NCBI GenBank assembly: GCA_017354895.1
Contig: CP071494.1
Span: 2,852,001 to 2,916,000 of the forward strand
DNA length: 64,000 bases
Origin: Podospora comata
Taxonomy: Eukaryota > Ascomycota > Sordariomycetes > Sordariales > Podosporaceae
Direction of reading: 5' to 3'
The notes beneath the pieces are model-generated. The model was not told where the DNA came from. It ran no database searches and was given only the letters and a program-made list of their open reading frames with translations. The position numbers and the translations under genes are program-made. Below, in pieces: positions 57,377 to 64,000 of the stretch (positions are counted from its first letter, which is position 1; each line of letters opens with the position of its first letter).

Positions 57377-60149
57377 ATGGCGACCCAACAACCTTCTCCC
57401 CCGCAGCAGCCTCAAAATGGCATCGAAAATGGCGCCGGCACTCCCACGGCCACATACAAACGCGCGAGCCGCAAGGGAGCGCCCCGTCGCTTCAGCTGCC
57501 CCTACCCGGGCTGTGACAAGCTCTACTCGAGAGCCGAGCATCTCCAGCGTCACCAGTTGAACCGTGCGATCTGCTGTTTCCTGCGCGTGTGCGCCATCAC
57601 CTGTAGCTGACCAAGACCTCAGATCAGCCCAAGGAGATCTTTCGTTGCGATGTACCGGGTGTACGTTTGACCCATTGATGCAGGACACACAGGACACTGA
57701 CGATGCTGTGGAACAACAGTGCGAACAAAAGTTTGTACGAGCCGACCTTCTCGCCAGGCACAGGAAGAGGCATTCGTCGTCGTACGTACCCCGAAACCGA
57801 ATGCCCAGCTTCAGTGCCGTCAAGGACGAGTCATCCGCCGCATCTGGAAGCGCCGTTCTGTCACCTACTCCTGGCGCCGAAAGTCGACCGTCGGTTCCGA
57901 ATGCCCCTCACGATGCCGCCATCTTGCTGGCCCCCGAGCCGAGACCGCGCCAGCCTCCTACACTTCCAAATCCTCCCCCGCCGAGACTATCTACCCATCA
58001 GCCTGGTTGGCACCCCCAAATGCCCGAGATGGAGTGTAACATAATCAGGCCTAAGCCAGGGTATTACCCTCGTGAGGAGAGGCCGCCACAGCCGCAGAAC
58101 TCCGTGTCGTACCGCGGCGTCGACGTCGAGTTTCCCCACGACGATATTTCCCACGAGAATTTTGCTGTCTGGCTGTTCGATCCACACGCCCCTTATGGCG
58201 ACTTCAGTGTGTCTCACCTCCCATTCATGGATGGTGGGCTCGAGTCAACTCTGAACAACAACATTCACTACGACTACGAGTCACTGACCAGTGGTGGCCG
58301 GTCACAGCTCGAAACCCCTCCCCGCTTCGAGAACGACGAGCTTTTGTCCGAGTTCCGAAGACAGGAAGTACTGCGCTGGTTCCATTCTTTTCGGCAGAAG
58401 CAGCCCAAGGCGGAGCCTCTGATTGCCAGTCTGGCGCAGCAGAACAGCAGCGGTGACATGCCTGCACTGAGTGTGGAGATGATGCGCGATTGTCTGCAGG
58501 AATACTGGGATCATGTATCTCCTCGATTACCCATCGTACATCAGCCCACCTTCTTGAGCAACCGCTGTTCAATATTCCTCCTCATGGTCATGATATCGCT
58601 CGGTGCTATTTCTCTGCGTGGACGGGACATAAATGGAAACCTGCCAGATTATGGTGGCTTTGCCGATGTCATGATCACCGGCGTGAGATGGGAGATTGTA
58701 ACGGCGGAGGAAGCCTCCCCACCCGTGGCGCTCTGGGTCGCCCAGGCCTTGCTGTTGCTGGAGTTTTACGAGAAGATGTATTCTTCTCGGAAGCTCCACG
58801 AACGGGCGCATATTTACCATTCGGTGGCACTGACACTCCTCCGTCGAGGAAGCCCCTTGATTGGGCGTTCGGGAAGCGAGTCCCCGCCGGAGGTGGCCTC
58901 AGCCGATCATCCACACGGGGTGAGCCTCGACTCCCATACGTGGTGGTGTCGATGGGCGGAAACGGAAGCGATGCACCGGGTGGTATTTGCGGCCTTCATG
59001 ATGGACATCATACATGCAGCAATGTTCGGCCACGCTGCACAGATGGCTCCGCATGAGATACGGCTGCCACTCCCCTGTGACGATAACCTCTGGACCGCCT
59101 CGAACCCGGATACTGTACGGCAGCTCGATCAGAATCTCCGGATGTATGGTGTAAAGACCATTTCGTTTTTGGACGGCTTGAAGCGTGCCCTTCATGGCAA
59201 GGAGGTCAAGACTCATTCGTTCGGCCGGATGATCATCATGTGTGGTCTTCTCAGTGTTGGTTGGCATCTCAGCCACAGGGAAACACACCTCAAATGGCTG
59301 GACTTCACCAACCCACCGAGCGAGACCCAGGATGGATGGAAGAAGATTCTTCTCAAGGCATACGACGACTGGAAGTACAGTTTCGACGTGGCGCAGGGCA
59401 CGACGGGGAGTCCTGGAGTTGCGACTCCTGTTTCCCAGCCCTCTGGTGCCAACGGCCCCATCCACAGCGCCGCTGTCCTATACCATCTTGCTCAGCTGAG
59501 CTTGCACGTCGATATTGTCGACTGTCAGGTGTATGCTGGAGCCAGGCGTCTTTTGGGTCGGAAGGTTTCGGTTCGGGACTACACCAACGTTGTTGCTCGC
59601 ATGAAGCACTGGGCAACGTTGCCTACCACCCGCCACGCCGTGCTTTCTTCCTTCAAGCTTCTTCACCGTGTGCTGGTCGACCCACGGAGAAGCAGCGGGA
59701 GCATCAGCAGCAGCGACCGTGACCGCATCGGTCTCGGGGGTGTTCACCTGCCCCCCATCGAGGTCCAGTCTTATTCCTGCCGCAGCGAGCCCGACCCTCA
59801 CCGGCCATGGGTCATGTACTACGCTGCCCTGTGTATCTGGTCGTTTGTGCGTGCTATCAGCAAGCATGACTCGGTCCACGACATGAGCAGCCATCCTACT
59901 TCGCCGTTTCGGCCGCCGAAGGTGTTGCCGGTTAATTATCGGAGAGTGTCGGCTTATTTGTCGAATGTTGCGAATATGAACGAGTTGACGGAGGCTACGG
60001 CGGGGACGTTGGTGGATGGCTTGTCGGATTTGTTGGAGGCGCTGCATTCGATTTTTGCGGAGGCGTACTCGGAGTTGTTGCATGAGGCGCATGATCGGTT
60101 GAAGATTTGTAAGGAGATGCTGGCTTCTGTTGGGGCGTCTGGTCCGTGA
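57377..60149 (+). CDS. C2H2 zinc finger plus fungal-specific transcription factor
   Basis: Three exons (57377-57563, 57623-57660, 57720-60149) give 884 aa. Two C2H2 fingers are each rebuilt across an intron. [25 protein letters not shown] is completed by the first junction (57563/57623). FRCDVPGCEQKFVRADLLARHRKRH is completed by the second (57660/57720). A Pro/Ser-rich linker follows, then the fungal-specific regulatory domain (about 300-650; LQEYWDHVSPRLPIVHQPTF, LWVAQALLLLEFYEK, WWCRWAETEAMHRVVFAAF). This fusion class acts as nuclear regulators in filamentous fungi; targets are unknown. A frame starting at 57564 reads through the introns and should not be used. Confidence 0.87.
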
Positions 60150-61356
60150 AGAGGATTGGAGAAGATGTGTCTTGGGTAAGGGCTGGAATCCCTGGGGAGG
60201 AAGTGCGTATACCCCTTTATGATGTCGACTTGATTTGAGATGACGGTACGTCGCCCTCGGTTGAACATGTGGAATATTGTCACTAACAAGTGGATGCACA
60301 AGCATTGGATATGGAACATGCATGTATCATCAATTGGTATGGGAAGGCGATGTGTATGACGCCGTGGTTTGGTAGGGCAAAATCAGGTCAGGTATTGGAT
60401 GAGGGTAAACAGTCCGAGGCAACCCTGCTGGGTAGACTCTTTTAAATACAAAGTTTCTTGGTTCAAGTGACTGTCACCCCTGTGAATGAAGTTCATTCTC
60501 CTCTGGCTGGCCATCTTATAGGCGGCGGCGGCGAGTTCCCAGGTCACGCATTTGTCTCGATACCTCTATCCAATTTCTGTCGCCGGAGGCCACGGAGGTA
60601 AAATGGTCCTGGGGTGTTTGGCGTGTCATGTGTAGGTCTATGGACTTTGGACCGTATCACGGCTTTGATCTTGGGGTGCGTGATTTGGTATGTTGGGATG
60701 GGGGCAGAGGGGATGTTCATGAAGCTTTCTTGACTACCCTAGGAGGTTGACTACCCTAGGAGGTTGACTACCCTAGGACGTCTTCTCACTGCCTATCATG
60801 AAAAATCCTTCTCTGGCTTTTCGGTCCATTTAGCTTGCAGTGACTCTCACTTCCAAAATCCCTTCACAGACAGGTTAGGATACCACCTGCTTCTTTCCAT
60901 CTATTCTGTCACGCAGGGGCACATAACAGGCCACATATCAAGGTCAAAGCCAATGCAATAGGTGAAAATGGCCGAGGCTTTTCACCTGTGGAGACCTGTT
61001 GATTCAATCTTGGCCATTGCTTCCACAGGCGCCATGGCGGGCAGCGCTCCTGGATCTAAACAATCCAAAGTCTGGAAACCGTAGAGTCGGAAGGCTTATC
61101 TTCATTCATGCCACTGAAAACTTTACATCAGCCACCAGAAAAAAATGTCTCGTATGAAAAAAAATAAGCGTGGTTCCTTCCTTTTTTTTTCTTTGTCGGA
61201 AGCAGCGTCCATCCCATCACCAACGTAGGCAGCACATCTGTGACGTACTTCAACCGACAACATCAAGTGTCAAGACAACATTCGTTCGAAGAACAGCAAT
61301 CAATTCATCACTACGTATTCTATCCCGGTATATTGTATTGTTACACCACCGCAACA
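60150..61356. other. Intergenic with short tandem repeat
   Basis: About 1.2 kb. Only the 17-bp triple repeat near 60730 stands out. Confidence 0.5.
60730..60778. repeat. 17-bp tandem repeat, about three copies
   Basis: Unit TTGACTACCCTAGGAGG occurs twice exactly, then a third copy with changed last bases. There are no spacers, so it is a direct tandem repeat and not CRISPR-like. Confidence 0.9.
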
Positions 61357-61956
61357 ATGCCCAAACCCAACCCCAACCGCGTCACCAAACCGACCAAGTC
61401 CACCAACCCACCCCTCACTCCCACCCCCCGCCGCCCAACCCCCCTCCTCTCCCACCTCATCCCAGAACAACATTCAGCCACAATAACCTCCCGCCTCTCA
61501 GGCGCCCCCGCCACAGGCGTCATCCCCCAGGGTTACAAACACCCCATCTCCGACCTCAGGTACGACCTACCCGAATATACCTGGGATTCCCTCCTCCTCG
61601 AATTCTACCGCCAAACCCAAGATTCCTACATCATGGAAGAAGAGATAAAAGCCGAACGCGCAAGGCGCAACATCATGGGTGAACCCCCCTGTCAGAAAAC
61701 ACCAGAAGGGTTTGTCCCCCCGACTTACGACCCAGAGTATGACATGCCAGATTACAGCTTTGGGGCGACTCTGGAGAGGTATAAAAGGCAGAAGGAGGAG
61801 AGTTTTGTCACGGAGGCGGAGATCAGGGAGGAGCAGAGGAGGAGGTCGGAGAGGGCCGGGAGGTGGCGGATGGCGAGGAGGGAAGAGAAAAAGGAGGTGG
61901 GGGCGATGGGGGAGGAGCAGACACCGCCTGCTAGTCGGGATGGGTCTTTGTCTTAG
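61357..61956 (+). CDS. Hypothetical protein with internal duplication, 199 aa
   Basis: A single exon. The N-terminus is Pro/Thr/Lys-rich. The remainder consists of two related blocks of about 50 aa. Block one (HPISDLRYDLPEYTWDSLLL to IKAERARRN) and block two (PPTYDPEYDMPDYSFGATLE to IREEQRRRS) share the pattern YD(L/M)P(E/D)Y followed by a charged helix with a terminal Arg cluster. It probably folds as two short Tyr/Pro motifs, each followed by a helix. I do not recognise the family. Codon bias and the repeated pattern make a real gene likely. Confidence 0.6.
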   Translation: MPKPNPNRVTKPTKSTNPPLTPTPRRPTPLLSHLIPEQHSATITSRLSGAPATGVIPQGYKHPISDLRYDLPEYTWDSLLLEFYRQTQDSYIMEEEIKAERARRNIMGEPPCQKTPEGFVPPTYDPEYDMPDYSFGATLERYKRQKEESFVTEAEIREEQRRRSERAGRWRMARREEKKEVGAMGEEQTPPASRDGSLS

Positions 61957-63071
61957 GAGGGCAGAGGGACGCCAATGGCGGAGGGGAATGGTAATTACCA
62001 GCTGCAATGGCAATGTCGGTGTGTGATCACCCCCTCTCCTATGCCTCAGCAGGCTGTTGCTGACCGGCAGGGATACCACCAGTATGCTCGCCCCCTTGCC
62101 ACCCCGCCTGACAGAGAACCGGATAAGGAGACGGTAGAGTGGGATGAGTGGATGTGCAGACAGCTCGCGGCGTATTTACTGAATGGCACGCCCGAGTGAG
62201 GTGTCCAGGGGGGATAGTGCGAGGAGAGAAGAGATCTGTCGACAGCGAGCGGGATTCGGTTGTATCAACACCCGAGGGCCAGGAGAAACCTTGGAAGCTT
62301 GGAGTCTCACGGTTGTAGTGTAAGTTCCAGCTGGTGAACGTTTCTGTGTTTGAGGCTGTTAGTGGCGCCGGTTTGCGCGCCGGTTTGCGCGCCGGTTGAG
62401 CCTGAGGCTCGACGTTGAGTTGTGGGCGGGACTGGAAGGAGAATGTGGAGGAAAGGTTTTTGCCAAAGGGCAAGGCTAGCGAGAGATTTCGTGGACGGTT
62501 AGGGTGTGGCTTGCGGATTCTGGGGTTTGGTTGTTGGACAGGCTTCATTGTTGGATGGTACGAGTTGGTCTAGGGGTGGAGGTTGGATGAGATGGTTTGG
62601 GTTGATGGAGTTGGGTTTAGTGCAGTGGTGCTTAGGCTTATATAACCGTTCAGCCTCAGCAATGCAACACACCATGTAGTTTGGCAGGGTTATTTGTTAG
62701 TTTCAGAGTCTTTCCCACGTTTCTTGCGATACCCTGTTTTTCTTTGTAGTGTTGATTTAGTTCATTGTCACACTATATCAATGGGGACAAGGTTTGTTTC
62801 AAAAATCACCACATGTGATGATGATATGTGATGAGTGGCTAGTGATGATCATCCTGACAAAATTAAACAAAGAAGAGTTCAAGAAGGAGTGTCCGTAAAT
62901 CTGTCATATCCTATATCCATCCATCCATCCCAACCAGCGGTCCCAGGCTCGTCTCAAGATGTGATCATCAATCCATACATCCCCTATTCACAGTTCCCCT
63001 TATTCACAGTTCTCCCAGTGGCTTGTGCGCTTCAGTGCTCGGAGCCTTGGCCCGTTTGGTTTGAGGAGCAT
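61957..63071. other. Uncertain region, overlapping small frames
   Basis: Two frames overlap on opposite strands: 61975-62199 plus (74 aa, ending EWDEWMCRQLAAYLLNGTPE) and 62039-62548 minus (169 aa, Pro-rich). Neither has a recognisable domain. The plus frame ends in an amphipathic, conserved-looking tail. The minus frame contains KPARKPARKPA, produced by a triple GCGCCGGTTT repeat near 62375. At most one is real; I cannot choose. Confidence 0.3.
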
Positions 63072-63441
63072 TTAGCAAAAGCTGCCCAAAATGGGTCCCA
63101 GAGCAGGGAGTGATTTGACGCAGCCGCAAAACTGCTGAATGTTAGAGACGAAAGAGCTAGATATCGGCCAACGAAGAAAGGGTTTCACGTACAGGAGCGA
63201 TGTTGGTGACACCGTCAAGGCAGGCTGCGATAGTGCTGAGGCTCAAAGTTGGAATGGCACCAAGCAGGCAAAGAGCCTGGAAGAGAGGGATGCCGACGAG
63301 GCTGTTGACGCAGGTGTTGACGTCCACTGGAGGAAGGGTGACCTAGCGGTCGACAAGGACGGGGGCAGTGTCCACCTGGGCGGGGGCAGCAAGGCCGGTG
63401 ATGGCGACGGCAAGGGGAAGGAAGATCTTGGATAATTGCAT
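63072..63441 (-). pseudogene. Small Cys-rich secreted protein, frame broken by TAG
   Basis: Exons 63441-63193 and 63134-63072 are joined by a GTACGT...CAG intron with CTAAC branch site. A strong signal peptide opens it (MQLSKIFLPLAVAITGLAAPA). The downstream part is hydrophobic with six cysteines (NTCVN, QALCLL, AACLDG, FCGC, SFC). Codon 33 is TAG, in frame with both sides. Either this strain carries a nonsense change, or a GT...AG segment of 36 nt flanking the TAG is spliced, which is shorter than usual. The pattern is hydrophobin- or effector-like but not diagnostic. The promoter side (right) has a T/C-rich stretch. Confidence 0.5.
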
Positions 63442-64000
63442 TTTGATGGTGGCCGGTGGTAATAGATACTGAGAGGATGTAGGTACTGTTGGTAATGATG
63501 TTGTTGGAAAGGTGGTAAAGATACTTGAAGGCTTGAGTGCTGATGGAGAGAAAAGAGTTGAGGTGTTGTCGGGGATGGCGTGCGCTCCTTTATAGTATTT
63601 TCCGGTCTCCCATCATCGGTCTCCCTCATTGGATCCTGTCCTCCCATGGAGGTGAAGTCGGATACGGAGCAGTGCGCAACGTGACTTCGGTTATTGGTTC
63701 AGCTCTCTTCGATCACCACCATCCTTTGGAGTTGATGTCGGAACGCACATCTCAAGGGGGTTCTGAACCCCACCTTGCATCATGAGGTGCCTTCGTTTCT
63801 GAGGCCTGCATAGTCACAAGGCGATGCTCAACTGGAGTATCAACAGCGGCAAGTCGACAACACTGTGCGGTGGACGAAAGCAACCCCTCCTGCAGGATGC
63901 ATCTTTTTCAAGGACAACTTCCTGAACTTGACTTCCAATAGAATTCTAAGAAAATCCTACAGATTAGTCAAGGCCATCCATCTTCACGCATATACTGGTC
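63442..64000. other. Right-edge intergenic
   Basis: 559 bp to the window end; presumed promoter of the small secreted protein, no other gene seen. Confidence 0.45.

Noticed and set aside
57564-57719. N-terminus of the C2H2 factor from the long open frame
   Set aside because: That frame reads through two introns and destroys both zinc fingers.
60730-60778. CRISPR-like array
   Set aside because: Units are contiguous without spacers and the organism is a fungus.

Overview
The window is nuclear DNA of a filamentous ascomycete. Genes carry short GT-AG introns (about 50-80 bp) with CTAAC/CTGAC-like branch points, and one tRNA carries a short anticodon-loop intron. Housekeeping genes are typically fungal (SPO11, lanosterol synthase, SGT1, ceramide glucosyltransferase, SEN2, YAR1, NTM1-type methyltransferase). 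A sterigmatocystin-type cluster beside such genes fits a Sordariomycete, most likely a Podospora-like Sordariales species; the species is inference.

Region 1 (1-33.44 kb) is most of a sterigmatocystin (stc/afl) cluster, running off the left edge. Left to right: 3' part of the cluster FAS alpha subunit (stcJ), esterase (stcI), a 105-aa Dabb protein, 5'-hydroxyaverantin dehydrogenase-like SDR (stcG), a P450 (probable stcF), the divergent regulators aflS and aflR, norsolorinic acid ketoreductase (stcE), a DUF4267 membrane protein, a secreted heme-thiolate peroxidase (stcC), a second P450 (probable stcB), norsolorinic acid synthase NR-PKS (stcA; SAT-KS-AT-PT-ACP-ACP-TE), then stcO, stcP, stcQ and stcR. 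If the A. nidulans stc letters follow chromosome order, this reads J-I-(H)-G-F, regulators, E-(D)-C-B-A, then O-P-Q-R: one inverted block next to one collinear block. The FAS and PKS start the anthraquinone, stcE/F/G and stcO act on norsolorinic acid to averufin and beyond, and stcQ/R/P act in the late xanthone steps. Probable AflR sites (TCG-N5-CGR) lie in at least five cluster promoters. FAS beta, versicolorin synthase, ver-1 and other stc genes are not in this window.

Region 2 (33.44-64 kb) is ordinary chromosome. An AT-rich patch follows stcR. Then come a secreted protein, a YAR1-like ankyrin protein, an N-terminal methyltransferase, tRNA-Tyr, SPO11 (8 exons), lanosterol synthase, SGT1, ceramide glucosyltransferase, SEN2, a 1471-aa ABCC transporter, a second secreted protein, a C2H2 plus fungal-specific transcription factor, a small protein with an internal duplication, and a small Cys-rich secreted protein whose frame is interrupted by a TAG.

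Gene models below were spliced by hand. Phases were checked across every junction, but no similarity search was possible. Family names rest on recognised motifs, and orthology calls on motif, length and gene order together.
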